From: PR03 sp031362725 | GTDB taxonomy: Bacteria > Myxococcota_A > UBA9160 > PR03 | Reading direction: 5' to 3' | Assembly: GCA_031362725.1 (NCBI GenBank) | Contig: JANLTC010000229.1 | Location: forward strand, 8,297-72,296 | Length of the DNA: 64,000 nt | Part shown: positions 44,476 through 52,501 of the stretch, one piece after another | Layout: each line of letters starts with the position of its first letter | How positions within the stretch are numbered: the first letter of the stretch is position 1 | Notes under the pieces: generated by a model | Told to the model about the DNA's origin: nothing | Databases searched by the model: none | What the model saw: only the letters and a program-made list of their open reading frames with translations | Made by a program: the position numbers and the translations under genes

Positions 44476-46859
44476 GGTCTCTCCCTGTTGCTGGACTCTC
44501 GCGCAGCGCCCGTACGCAGGATTCGGAAGCAGAGCGCGAGTGCAGGACTCAGCGCGACTCCGATTCCGGTTGCAACGCCGAGTGCGCGGAGTGCGGGAAA
44601 CGACGAGAGCGATAGCAGCCCGAACGAGAGAAGCGTGGTGAGTGCCGCGAGGCTCACGCTCAGCAGTGAGGACGCGTCCGTCTGCCCGTCGCCATCCGAC
44701 TCGACGAGGAAGATGCCGTAGTCGGCAGCCAAGCTGATGATGAGCAGCAGACCGAGCAGATGGATCACGTTCAGCGGCGTTCCCGATGCGGCGATCAGAG
44801 CAACCGTGGCGAGCGCTCCCAGGATCGCCGGCCCGCCCGCCGCCAGCGCCCGGTCGATGCGCCGGTAGCGCAGTAGCAACAGCGCCATCATCGCGACCGA
44901 GCCCAGTCCGACCAGCCACAGACTTCGCGTCCGATGGCGCGCGTAGATCGATCGAACGAACGATTCGTTGTCGAAGTAACGGACGCCCGGGAGCCCGCCC
45001 AGCGCCGCGACGACCGCGTCCGGATCGCGGACCCCGCGCAGCAGCGTCAGCAGCGCGATCTTGCCGTCCACCTCCACACGGTACGGCGCGATCGCTTTGC
45101 CGAGGGGCGAAGCGATGATCTCGGCCATCAGAAGCGGCTGCGGCTGCGCGCCGTGCAGCGCCTCCGCGAACGGTGCGAACGCCTCGCGGCGGAAGCCCTC
45201 CGATGCGAGCACGGCAAGCATGTCCTCGGCGAGATTCGGACGCGCCGCCAGGGCAGCCCAGTTGCGCTCCTGCAAGTCGCGCGACCAGAGCAGCGCGTGC
45301 GGCGAGCGAAACTCGTCGAGGGCGCCTGCGCTACGAGCAGTCGAGAGACGTTCGTAGACGGCGTCATTCGCGCGCAGCGCGGCTTCGTCGTCGTCGCCCA
45401 CGGCGATCACCATGCGCCCCGCGTCCACCTGGGAAACCGCGTCACTGAGGGCCTGGCTCTCGTGCACCCACTCCGACTCGAGCGGTAGGTTGAGCGCGAA
45501 GACGTCGTCGTCCCAGCGCAGCTGCGGCAGACCCACGCCGCAGACGAGGAGTATCGCGACGACGAAGGCACGAGCCGCTGTGCGCCGGCGCGGCGAGGTC
45601 GCTCCGATCCGGGTGAGCGTTCCCGCGAGACGCTCCAACGTGCGGGTGGAAGCGAGATCGCGCGGCACGAGTTCCGGCAGCAGCACGACCGTCGCGATCA
45701 GCGCCGCCAGCACGCCCAATGCGGCGAAGACGCCGATCTCGCTCACGCCCGGGAGGTCTGACGATGCGATGCCGAGGAAGCCGGCCACCGTCGTCAGCGC
45801 CGCGAGTCCGAGAGCGGTGCTGATGCGGCGCAGCACAGCGTGGCTGTTTTCGCCCTTTCGACGTAGTACGTAGTGGCTCACGAAGTGAATCGGGTAGTCG
45901 ATGCAGACGCCGATCAGCGTCGATCCGAAGGCGACTGTCAGCGCGTGCAAGTCGCCGAACAGGGCGAGCGTTGCGGCGGTCGCCGTGACGAGACCGACCG
46001 CGAGCGGGATCAACGTGAGCAGCAGCGCGCTGAGCGATCGGTAGATCCAGAGAAAAGCCGCGACGAGCGCCGCCATCGAGAGCGCCGAGATCCACGTGGC
46101 GTCGCGCTTCGCGGCGCGCTCCGACGCGACCGCGAAGCGATGCACCCCGCTCTGCTCGAGTCGCAGCGCGCCCCCGTGACTGCTGTTCAGCGCGTCGAAG
46201 CTGCTTGCTACGAAATCGAGCAGGGGACCTTGGTGCGCGGAGTCGAACGCCGAGTGGATCGTCGTGAGGAACAGGATCGCGCGCGGCGGATCGCCGGCAA
46301 CGAAGCCGCCCTTCACCACCCGCATGCTCCCGCGCGCCGCTTCGAGGCGTCGTAGCTGGTCCGGGAAGGCGAGCAGCGGATCCGCAGCCGCGATCTTCTC
46401 GATCAGCGGACCTTGCGGGAGCGCGAGTTCGCTGCGCAGCCGGCGCGCCGCGTCGACGAGACCCTCGCGCGAAAGTTTCTCTGGTAGCTCCGCCTCGGGC
46501 CGCGCCGACAGGAAGAGCAGGCGTCGCGGAAGGTAAAGATCAAACACGGCGTTCGCAGCCGATGGATCGGGGCCTGCGTACAGCGCAGCGACTTCCGGGT
46601 GGGCCGCGAGTTCGTGCGCCCACTCGGCAGCTGCGGCGACGGCGGTTGTTTCGTCCGGAGCTGCCACACCCAGGATCAGCGTTCGCGTGCGCTCGGAGTC
46701 CGCGAGACGCAGCGCAATCGCCGCCAGCTCGCGCTCTTCCACGGTGGAGAGGAAGTGGGTGATGTCGGTGGACACCTGCCCGTGACGCCATGCGTAGGCG
46801 CCCACGACTGCGACCCAGACGGCGGCGGCGCACAGGAAGACGAGCGGCCTCAGCCTCAC
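44472..46859 (-). CDS. MMPL-family exporter (aryl-polyene cluster)
   Basis: A 795-residue inner-membrane transporter with about 12 helices in two halves: SALLLTLIPLAVGLVTATAA and LTVAFGSTLIGVCIDYPIHF in the first; ALAAGGPAILGALATVALIA and LLGLLLIISLAADYGIFLVE in the second, with Asp-Tyr helix-4 motifs (CIDYP, AADYG) typical of MMPL/RND lipid exporters. Periplasmic loops occupy about residues 30-255 and 420-640. It would move the aryl-polyene lipid out of the inner membrane, handing it to the LolA-like carrier whose gene overlaps its GTG start (GTGA). Confidence 0.9.
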   Translation of the reverse strand: MRLRPLVFLCAAAVWVAVVGAYAWRHGQVSTDITHFLSTVEERELAAIALRLADSERTRTLILGVAAPDETTAVAAAAEWAHELAAHPEVAALYAGPDPSAANAVFDLYLPRRLLFLSARPEAELPEKLSREGLVDAARRLRSELALPQGPLIEKIAAADPLLAFPDQLRRLEAARGSMRVVKGGFVAGDPPRAILFLTTIHSAFDSAHQGPLLDFVASSFDALNSSHGGALRLEQSGVHRFAVASERAAKRDATWISALSMAALVAAFLWIYRSLSALLLTLIPLAVGLVTATAATLALFGDLHALTVAFGSTLIGVCIDYPIHFVSHYVLRRKGENSHAVLRRISTALGLAALTTVAGFLGIASSDLPGVSEIGVFAALGVLAALIATVVLLPELVPRDLASTRTLERLAGTLTRIGATSPRRRTAARAFVVAILLVCGVGLPQLRWDDDVFALNLPLESEWVHESQALSDAVSQVDAGRMVIAVGDDDEAALRANDAVYERLSTARSAGALDEFRSPHALLWSRDLQERNWAALAARPNLAEDMLAVLASEGFRREAFAPFAEALHGAQPQPLLMAEIIASPLGKAIAPYRVEVDGKIALLTLLRGVRDPDAVVAALGGLPGVRYFDNESFVRSIYARHRTRSLWLVGLGSVAMMALLLLRYRRIDRALAAGGPAILGALATVALIAASGTPLNVIHLLGLLLIISLAADYGIFLVESDGDGQTDASSLLSVSLAALTTLLSFGLLSLSSFPALRALGVATGIGVALSPALALCFRILRTGAARESSNRERP

Positions 46860-47500
46860 GGCGGGATGCGGAACAGCGCGTCGAGTTCGGGTTCGCTGAA
46901 GCGCCGGCTGCGGTCGACGTCGGTGAAGTGAGTCACCGTGCTGTCCCCGTCCGCCTCGACGACGCGCAGCTCGAGTAGGGTCGCGTCGCGTCCTGCAACC
47001 TCAATCGAGCGGATCATGCCGGCGAGCTGTTCGTCTCGCGGCAGCAGTCGGATCTTCCAGTCGCGCTGCGAGTCGTTCGCGCGGAACTCGATTGCATAGA
47101 GTTCGCGGAGTCTCGCGAGGTCGCCCGCGAGGACGAGGCGGAAGGCATCCACGAACGATCGCAGGACGGGCTGCGCCGCGAGGTTGAGGGTGTAGGGCTC
47201 GCCAGCCGTGCCCATCACCAATTCGTCGTTGCGCACGAGCAGCGTGGAGGGAGCGGGTCGCTCCACGTGTCGCGCGATGCGGTCGGGTGGCGCAAAGTAG
47301 AGCACGCCCTCGCTCACCAGCGGGACTTCCAGCAGCGAGATCTGCTTTTCCTCGCGAAAGCGGGCCGAGAGGCCTGGCATCGCGGCGAAGCCGCGGACCA
47401 GCCCTTCGAGGTCGATCGCGTCGCTCGCAGCGGCCGACTCGATCGACAGCAACAGGGCCGACGTGATGGCGAGTAGGCGGAAGATCGGGCTCTCCAGCAT
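46856..47500 (-). CDS. LolA-like outer-membrane carrier protein (aryl-polyene cluster)
   Basis: A 214-residue periplasmic protein: signal peptide LAITSALLLSIESAAAS, then the LolA fold with LVRGFAAMPGLSARFREEKQ, VPLVSEGVLYFAPPDRIARH, PSTLLVRNDELVMG and WKIRLLPRDEQLAGMIRSIE. Cluster LolA proteins are thought to carry the aryl-polyene lipid to the outer membrane. First gene of the minus-strand export operon; its start is 123 bases from the divergent acyltransferase operon. Confidence 0.88.
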   Translation of the reverse strand: MLESPIFRLLAITSALLLSIESAAASDAIDLEGLVRGFAAMPGLSARFREEKQISLLEVPLVSEGVLYFAPPDRIARHVERPAPSTLLVRNDELVMGTAGEPYTLNLAAQPVLRSFVDAFRLVLAGDLARLRELYAIEFRANDSQRDWKIRLLPRDEQLAGMIRSIEVAGRDATLLELRVVEADGDSTVTHFTDVDRSRRFSEPELDALFRIPP

Positions 47501-47537
47501 GGTCCCCGAACGTGCCTCACGGGTGGGAAGGTGCGGA

Positions 47538-47567
47538 TTTACAACGATATTCGCGTCGTGTTAGTGT
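47538..47567 (+). promoter_or_regulatory. Possible promoter of the plus-strand aryl-polyene operon
   Basis: TTTACA (47538-47543, five of six to the -35 consensus), an 18-base spacer and TAGTGT (47562-47567, weak -10) lie in the AT-richer divergent gap between LolA and the acyltransferase. The region also has ACGA/TCGT half-sites flanking TATTCGCG. The opposite promoter for LolA should be here too but is not clear. Confidence 0.3.
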
Positions 47568-47622
47568 GGCCGTACAGACGCTCGGAGTGCAACCCCGGTG
47601 AGCAACTGAGACGAGGCCTCTG

Positions 47623-48474
47623 GTGGCGTGGAGTGCAGGCAGCGAACCCATCCCCGTCGCGCGGCCGTGCTGGATCGGCGAGAGGTTGCGCATCCGCGCA
47701 CGCATCGAGCACCTGCTTCGACGGCTCGGAACCGGGTTTCTCTTCGCCACCTTCGGGGTCAGCGCACTCGTTATCGCGGGGGTCGCGTTTCCCCTCGTCG
47801 CCTGGCGATCAGAGCCCGGCGAGGCGCGCGAGCGCATCGCCCAGCGGCTGATCCAGCGATCCTTCGCGTTCTTCATCGGCCTCGGAACGGCGCTCCGTCT
47901 CTTCGAGGTGCGCGAGACCGGCACAGACCACCTTGCCCACGGCCCGTCGCTGGTGGTCGCCAATCACCCGACGCTGCTCGACGCCGTTTTCGTGATCTCG
48001 CGCATGCCCCAGGCGGACTGCATCGTGAAGAGCGAGGCATGGCGGAACCCGTTCCTCCGGCACGTCGTTCGCATCGCGGGATACATCCCGAACGGCGAGG
48101 GGCCGCAGGTCGTGAATACCTGCGTGGAACGCCTTCGCACGGGCCGCTCGGTGGTCTTGTTTCCGGAGGGATCGCGTTCGCCCGAGCAGGGGCTGCGTCC
48201 GTTCAAGCGGGGCGCGGCGCACATCGCCCTGCGCAGCGGCTGCCCGATCACGCCCGTGTTCATCACCTGCACGCCCCCCGCACTCAAGAAGGGCCAGCCC
48301 TGGTGGGCGGTTCCGGATCGCAAACTCGTCATCACCATGGACGTGGCGAGCCCCGTCGTCGCGCGGGATCTCCTCCCTGCCGGCGAGGTGATGTCGGCCT
48401 CGCGCGCCGCGCGCAGCGTCACGGCCGCGCTCTACGAATCCTTCGACTCGAAAAGACTCGATGCAGACGCTTGA
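47623..48474 (+). CDS. Lysophospholipid acyltransferase family protein (PlsC-like)
   Basis: The 283-residue enzyme has a membrane segment (FLFATFGVSALVIAGVAFPL) and the acyltransferase motifs VVANHPTLLDAVF (NHxxxxD), CIVKSEAWRNPFLR, SVVLFPEGSRSPEQG and ITPVFITCTPP. It transfers acyl chains from ACP or CoA, presumably onto the glycerol or lipid anchor of the aryl polyene. GTG start at 47623. First gene of the plus-strand operon; its end overlaps the first ACP by 14 bases. Confidence 0.86.
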   Translation: MAWSAGSEPIPVARPCWIGERLRIRARIEHLLRRLGTGFLFATFGVSALVIAGVAFPLVAWRSEPGEARERIAQRLIQRSFAFFIGLGTALRLFEVRETGTDHLAHGPSLVVANHPTLLDAVFVISRMPQADCIVKSEAWRNPFLRHVVRIAGYIPNGEGPQVVNTCVERLRTGRSVVLFPEGSRSPEQGLRPFKRGAAHIALRSGCPITPVFITCTPPALKKGQPWWAVPDRKLVITMDVASPVVARDLLPAGEVMSASRAARSVTAALYESFDSKRLDADA

Positions 48475-48730
48475 GCAACTGGAGGCGGAGATCAAAGAGC
48501 TGATCGTCGAGGCGCTCATGCTCGAAGACCTGACTCCCGCGGACATCGTCAGCGACCAGCCCCTCTTCGTCGAGGGTCTGGGGCTCGACTCGATCGACGC
48601 GCTCGAGATCGCGGTCGTGCTGGAACAGCGCTACGGCGTCGTCGTGGACGACGACGCCGAGGAGAACCGCGAGCGCTTTGCGTCCGTTCGTAACCTCGCC
48701 CACTTCGTCGCCAAGGGCCGCACCCGATGA
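48461..48730 (+). CDS. Acyl carrier protein 1 (aryl-polyene)
   Basis: The 89-residue acidic ACP has phosphopantetheine site Ser44 in GLGLDSIDALEIAV, preceded by IVSDQPLFVEGL and followed by helix III (RYGVVVDDDAEENRERF). It carries the starter or growing polyene. Tandem with a second ACP 10 bases downstream, as in aryl-polyene clusters. Confidence 0.92.
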   Translation: MQTLEQLEAEIKELIVEALMLEDLTPADIVSDQPLFVEGLGLDSIDALEIAVVLEQRYGVVVDDDAEENRERFASVRNLAHFVAKGRTR

Positions 48731-48740
48731 GAGCTTCGCC

Positions 48741-49019
48741 ATGTCCGCGCTCCCGGAGCCGATGACGAAAGAGGAGATCTTCGTGCACGTCAGGCGCGTG
48801 CTCGTAGACTCGTTCGATCTCGGCCCGGCGCAATTGCGACCCGATGCCCACTTGATCGACGATCTCGATCTCGACAGCATCGACACCATCGATCTCGTCG
48901 TGACTCTGGAGGGAGTGACGGGTCTCGACGTGAACGAAGAGGAGCTGAGGTCGATCCGCGTGTTGCAGGACATCGTGGACCTCATGCATCGGAAGCTGTC
49001 GGAGACCCGAGTGCCCTGA
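48741..49019 (+). CDS. Acyl carrier protein 2 (aryl-polyene)
   Basis: The 92-residue ACP has phosphopantetheine site Ser46 in DDLDLDSIDTIDLVV, with helix I EEIFVHVRRVLVDSF and a terminal NEEELRSIRVLQDIVDLMH. ATG at 48741 is used; a second ATG at 48762 (MTKEEIF) is equally possible. It is 4 bases before the COG4648 gene. Confidence 0.9.
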   Translation: MSALPEPMTKEEIFVHVRRVLVDSFDLGPAQLRPDAHLIDDLDLDSIDTIDLVVTLEGVTGLDVNEEELRSIRVLQDIVDLMHRKLSETRVP

Positions 49020-49023
49020 GCCT

Positions 49024-49629
49024 ATGGCGATCCTGCGCATGCTGCTGGTCCTGGCGTATCCGTTGCTCACGTACGCCGCGCTGCAACGCACGTCGCCCCG
49101 CGCGATCGCTCTCTGCGGTCTCGCGCTGCTCGCGGCGCGATCGCTACTGATGCGGCGCGAGAATTGGCTCGGCTACGCGCGCATCTGGGCCGCGCCGGCT
49201 GCCAGCCTCGCGATCGTCTTCGCCGCCTCCGCGATCTGGAACGACCCGCTCAGCTTGCTCATCGCACCGGCGCTCGGAAGTCTCGCTCTGCTCGCGACAT
49301 TCGGGCGCTCGCTGCGCGAGCGCGAGTCGATCGTGGAAGCGATTGCACGGGTCCAACTCGGGGTCCTCACGAAGGAAGAGGCTCGCTATTGCCGCCGCGT
49401 CACCTGGATCTGGTGCGCGTTCTTCTTCGTGAACGGCACCGTCGCACTCGGGCTTGCGCGCTGGGGGACGATCGAAGTCTGGGCGTTGTACACGGGCTTC
49501 GTGGCGTACCTGCTGGTCGGGACGCTCTTTTCCGCGGAGTACGTCTACCGGCAGTGGCGCTTCCGACGCTATCTCGGAGCGCCCACCGACGTCATCTTCC
49601 GCCGGCTCTTCCCGCCGCGCATCGAGTAG
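49024..49629 (+). CDS. COG4648-type membrane protein (aryl-polyene cluster)
   Basis: The 201-residue inner-membrane protein has about five or six helices (LRMLLVLAYPLLTYAAL, AIALCGLALLAARSLL, ASLAIVFAASAIWN, LSLLIAPALGSLALLATFG, VTWIWCAFFFVNGTVALGL, LYTGFVAYLLVGTLFSAEY) and ends in a basic YRQWRFRRYLGAP. COG4648 proteins are regularly found between the ACPs and dehydratase in aryl-polyene clusters; their job is unknown. Confidence 0.84.
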   Translation: MAILRMLLVLAYPLLTYAALQRTSPRAIALCGLALLAARSLLMRRENWLGYARIWAAPAASLAIVFAASAIWNDPLSLLIAPALGSLALLATFGRSLRERESIVEAIARVQLGVLTKEEARYCRRVTWIWCAFFFVNGTVALGLARWGTIEVWALYTGFVAYLLVGTLFSAEYVYRQWRFRRYLGAPTDVIFRRLFPPRIE

Positions 49630-49663
49630 GCGAGGCTCTTGCGCCGGACGCGGGGAGGTTGAT

Positions 49664-50035
49664 GTGCGGGGCGCTTCGCAATCGCAACTGGAACCTGAGT
49701 TCCTGGCCGAGCGCCGGGGCGACTCGCACCACGAGTTCGACTTGCGCGTGCCCGAGCATCTGGCCGTCTGGCCTGGACACTTTCCCGAGTTCTTCGTCGT
49801 GCCGGGTGTGCTCCAGGTAGATTGGGTGCTGCGGATCGCGAGCGATCGCCTCCGGCTCGCCGGCGCTCCGCGGCGCATCGACGCGCTCAAGTTCAAGATG
49901 CCCTTGCGCCCGCAGCAGTTGTTCACCCTCAGCCTCGACGTAGCAGCCGACGGCTGCGTTCTCGACTTCGAGATGGCGGGGCCGGGCGAGGTGTTTTCGA
50001 GGGGCCGATTCCACTTCGATCGGGAGGCGCCGTGA
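49664..50035 (+). CDS. Hotdog 3-hydroxyacyl-ACP dehydratase (ApeI-like)
   Basis: The 123 residues fit the short FabZ/ApeI-type hotdog dehydratase: FDLRVPEHLAVWPGHFPEFF (active-site His in the PGHFP loop), VVPGVLQVDWVLRIASDRL, ALKFKMPLRPQQLFTLSLDV and GEVFSRGRFHFDRE. It removes water from 3-hydroxyacyl-ACP to build conjugated double bonds. Start GTG at 49664 follows GGGGAGG; the open frame upstream overlaps the COG4648 gene and is a shadow. Its stop overlaps the GTG of the decayed GT2 gene. Confidence 0.8.
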   Translation: MRGASQSQLEPEFLAERRGDSHHEFDLRVPEHLAVWPGHFPEFFVVPGVLQVDWVLRIASDRLRLAGAPRRIDALKFKMPLRPQQLFTLSLDVAADGCVLDFEMAGPGEVFSRGRFHFDREAP

Positions 50036-50366
50036 TCCGCGCGCCGTCGCCTTGGGCGCGCGCCGTTGGGGGCGCTTGGTATCGATCATCTGGGTCTGGA
50101 TCTGAAGCTGCTCGCTCGCGGTGCTCGATCACGTCGGGTGCGGGAAACAGATGGAGTTCGCCCCCGAGATTGCCGTGCGTTTGGTCTGAGCCGGCGCTCC
50201 CGTGATCAACGTCCCGACGCACGTGCGCTACTACGCCGACGGCATCTCGCACCGCGACATGTCGCGCGACAACCCAAGGATGATCCGGACGTACACGCGA
50301 CTCCTGCTGGGCATGTTGTCGCCTCTGCCCTGGCTGCTCGCGCGTCGAATAGGAGCGGGCGGGTGA
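50032..50366 (+). pseudogene. Decayed family 2 glycosyltransferase, second copy
   Basis: GTG 50032 overlaps the dehydratase stop and reads MIRAPSPWARA, a likely N-terminus, but the body of the enzyme is missing. From 50121 another frame gives VLDHVGCGKQMEFAPEIAVR and LV, then TGA in place of the expected Trp, then AGAPVINVPTHVRYYADGIS, HRDMSRDNPRMIRTYTRLLL and GMLSPLPWLLARR to the stop at 50364-50366. This aligns with the C-terminal third of the intact GT2 at 42688-43434. Lesions: a large deletion plus a nonsense mutation. The terminal GTGA overlap with the next gene survives. Confidence 0.72.
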
Positions 50367-51331
50367 CGCGTCGCGACGCGTGGTACGAACGCGGCGAACG
50401 CGGTTCTGCCTTCGCGCTGCGCGCGAGTGCATGGCTTTATCGACGCTTCGGACATCGCGTGGCGCGCGTCCTGATGGTGCCCATCGTGGCCTACTTCTAT
50501 GCAACGGGAGCGGCCGCGCGCCGGGACTCGCTCGACTACCTGCGCCGCGTCCACCAGAGTTCCAATGGCGCGCGGGTGATTTCCGGTCCGCCCGGGCAGC
50601 GCCAGGTAGTCCGCCACTTCCTTGCCTTCGGTGTGTCGATCGTGGACCGGATGGGATTCTGGTTCGGGCGGCGCTCCGACTATGCGCTCGTCGTCACCGG
50701 CGGAGAGCATCTGGCTCGCGTCGCGCGGGAGGGGCGCGGCGCGCTGATGCTCGGATCGCATCTCGGCAGCTTCGACGCGATGCGCCTGCTCGCGACTGGC
50801 GCGCCGGTCGCCGTCAACATCCTCATGTACACGCAGCATGCCGTCCGCATCAACGCGCTCTTCGACCGACTCGGGGCGCTCTCGGGAGAGAGCATGACAC
50901 GCGTTCGGGTCATTCCGGTGCGCGCGAATTCCTTCGACCACATACTCGCCGCGCGCGCCTGCGTTGAACGCGGCGAGGTCGTCGCGATCCTGGCGGATCG
51001 GAGCGCCCCGAGCGGAGTCCAGCGCGACTGCAGCGTTGCCTTTCTGGGTGGCCGCGCTGCGATCCCACAAGGGCCGTTTCGGCTCGCTGCCGCGCTTGCT
51101 TGTCCGGTGCTGTTCATGGTCGCGCTGCGCACCGGCGATCGCGCCTACTCGATCGACGTGGAAGTGCTCGCCGATCGCATCGTGTTGCCGCGCAAGGACC
51201 GCGAGCAGGCGCTTGCCGATTGCTGCCAGTCCTATGCCGACCGGCTCGCCCGCTACTGCCTGCGAGCGCCCTATCAGTGGTTCAACTTCTACCCGTTCTT
51301 TCGCGATGAACTCGAAGCACCGCGTGCGTGA
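50363..51331 (+). CDS. LpxL/LPLAT-like acyltransferase (aryl-polyene cluster)
   Basis: The 322-residue enzyme belongs to the LpxL/HtrB-like lysophospholipid acyltransferases: SAFALRASAWLYRRFGHRVA and VLMVPIVAYFYATG at the N-terminus, GRGALMLGSHLGSFDAMRLL (catalytic HxxxxD as HLGSFD), VVAILADRSAPSGVQRDCSV and QGPFRLAAALACPVLFMVAL. Such domains, often fused to GT2 in aryl-polyene clusters, acylate the product's anchor. Here the preceding GT2 is decayed and separate. GTG at 50363 overlaps the remnant's stop. Confidence 0.85.
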   Translation: MTRRDAWYERGERGSAFALRASAWLYRRFGHRVARVLMVPIVAYFYATGAAARRDSLDYLRRVHQSSNGARVISGPPGQRQVVRHFLAFGVSIVDRMGFWFGRRSDYALVVTGGEHLARVAREGRGALMLGSHLGSFDAMRLLATGAPVAVNILMYTQHAVRINALFDRLGALSGESMTRVRVIPVRANSFDHILAARACVERGEVVAILADRSAPSGVQRDCSVAFLGGRAAIPQGPFRLAAALACPVLFMVALRTGDRAYSIDVEVLADRIVLPRKDREQALADCCQSYADRLARYCLRAPYQWFNFYPFFRDELEAPRA

Positions 51332-51779
51332 GTTCCCGCCGCTTCGCGACCTGGTGCCGCACACCGGGGCGATGGTGCTGCTCGACGAGGTGGTCGCGCA
51401 CGACGAGCAGGCGACGACCTGCGCCGTCGCAATCGCCGCGCAGCAACTGTTCCGTGAGCCGGACGGCAGCGTTCCCGTATGGATCGGCATCGAGTACATG
51501 GCGCAGTGCATCGCCGTCCATGCTGGGCTCGTGCAACGCGCGGCGGGCAACCTCGAACCGCAACGCGGCTTCCTGGTGGGGGCGAGGGGACTGCGTTTTC
51601 ATGTCGATCGATTTCTCGCCGAGCAGCGCCTGCTGGCGACGGCACAGCGCCTGTGGGCGGGAAGCTCGGCTCTGGTCTCCTTCGAGTGCGAGCTGCGGGA
51701 TGCCGCGGGTGGCAGCCTGCTTGCAGAGGGTCGACTCAACTGCTTTGCGCCGCGCGCGCTGGATGGGAACGAGCCATGA
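51306..51779 (+). CDS. 3-hydroxyacyl-ACP dehydratase, COG4706/ApeP type
   Basis: The 157-residue hotdog protein has FPPLRDLVPHTGAMVLLDEV (active-site His in PHTGAM), VPVWIGIEYMAQCIAVHAGL and GFLVGARGLRFHVDRFLAEQ. It matches the predicted dehydratase that partners ApeI in aryl-polyene assembly. ATG 51306 overlaps the acyltransferase by 26 bases; a GTG at 51324 is an alternative. Its stop overlaps fabG (ATGA). Confidence 0.82.
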   Translation: MNSKHRVREFPPLRDLVPHTGAMVLLDEVVAHDEQATTCAVAIAAQQLFREPDGSVPVWIGIEYMAQCIAVHAGLVQRAAGNLEPQRGFLVGARGLRFHVDRFLAEQRLLATAQRLWAGSSALVSFECELRDAAGGSLLAEGRLNCFAPRALDGNEP

Positions 51780-52501
51780 AGCGTCGCGTGTTGGTGACGG
51801 GCGGAAGTCGGGGCATCGGCGCAGCGATCGCCGCGCGCCTCGCCCGCGACGGCTTCGCGGTCGTCGTGAACTACCGCGCGCGCGCCGACGCTGCGCAGGC
51901 GACCGTCGCGGCGATCCGCGAACACGGCGGAGAAGCCAGCGCACTCGGCTTCGACGTCGCCGATCGGGACGCCTGCGCCCGTGAACTCGCGCGCGACCTC
52001 GAGTCCGACGGCGCCTACTACGGTGTCGTGTGCAATGCCGGAACCCACGCCGATGCGCCGTTCCCGGGTATGAGCGGGGAAGCGTGGGATCGTGTGCTCG
52101 GTACCAACCTGGATGGCTTCTACAACGTCCTCCATCCGCTCGTCATGCCGATGATCCGCGCGCGCCAGGGTGGAAGGATCGTGACGATTTCGTCGGTCTC
52201 GGGCGTCATGGGCAATCGCGGACAGACCAACTACAGCGCCTCGAAGGCCGGCCTGATCGCCGCGACGCGCTCGCTCGCGTTGGAGCTGGCCAAGCGCCGC
52301 ATCACGGCGAACAGTGTCGCGCCCGGTCTGATCGCGACCGAGATGCTCGCCGGAGCGCCGATCGAAGAACTCGCGAAGCTGATTCCGATGCGCCGCATCG
52401 GCCAGTCACACGAGGTCGCGGCGGCCGTCGCGTTCCTGTTCTCCGACGAGGCTTCCTACATCACCGGGCAGGTGCTGGGCGTAAACGGGGGCCTCGCATG
52501 A
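51776..52501 (+). CDS. fabG: 3-oxoacyl-ACP reductase
   Basis: The 241-residue SDR has the NADPH loop VLVTGGSRGIGAAIA, CNAGT, catalytic Ser140, Tyr153 and Lys157 (ISSVSG ... NYSASKAGL), APGLIATEML and the terminal SYITGQVLGVNGGLA. It reduces the beta-keto group in each polyene elongation. It overlaps the dehydratase before it and the broken ketosynthase after it by ATGA, keeping the original operon structure. Confidence 0.93.
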   Translation: MKRRVLVTGGSRGIGAAIAARLARDGFAVVVNYRARADAAQATVAAIREHGGEASALGFDVADRDACARELARDLESDGAYYGVVCNAGTHADAPFPGMSGEAWDRVLGTNLDGFYNVLHPLVMPMIRARQGGRIVTISSVSGVMGNRGQTNYSASKAGLIAATRSLALELAKRRITANSVAPGLIATEMLAGAPIEELAKLIPMRRIGQSHEVAAAVAFLFSDEASYITGQVLGVNGGLA

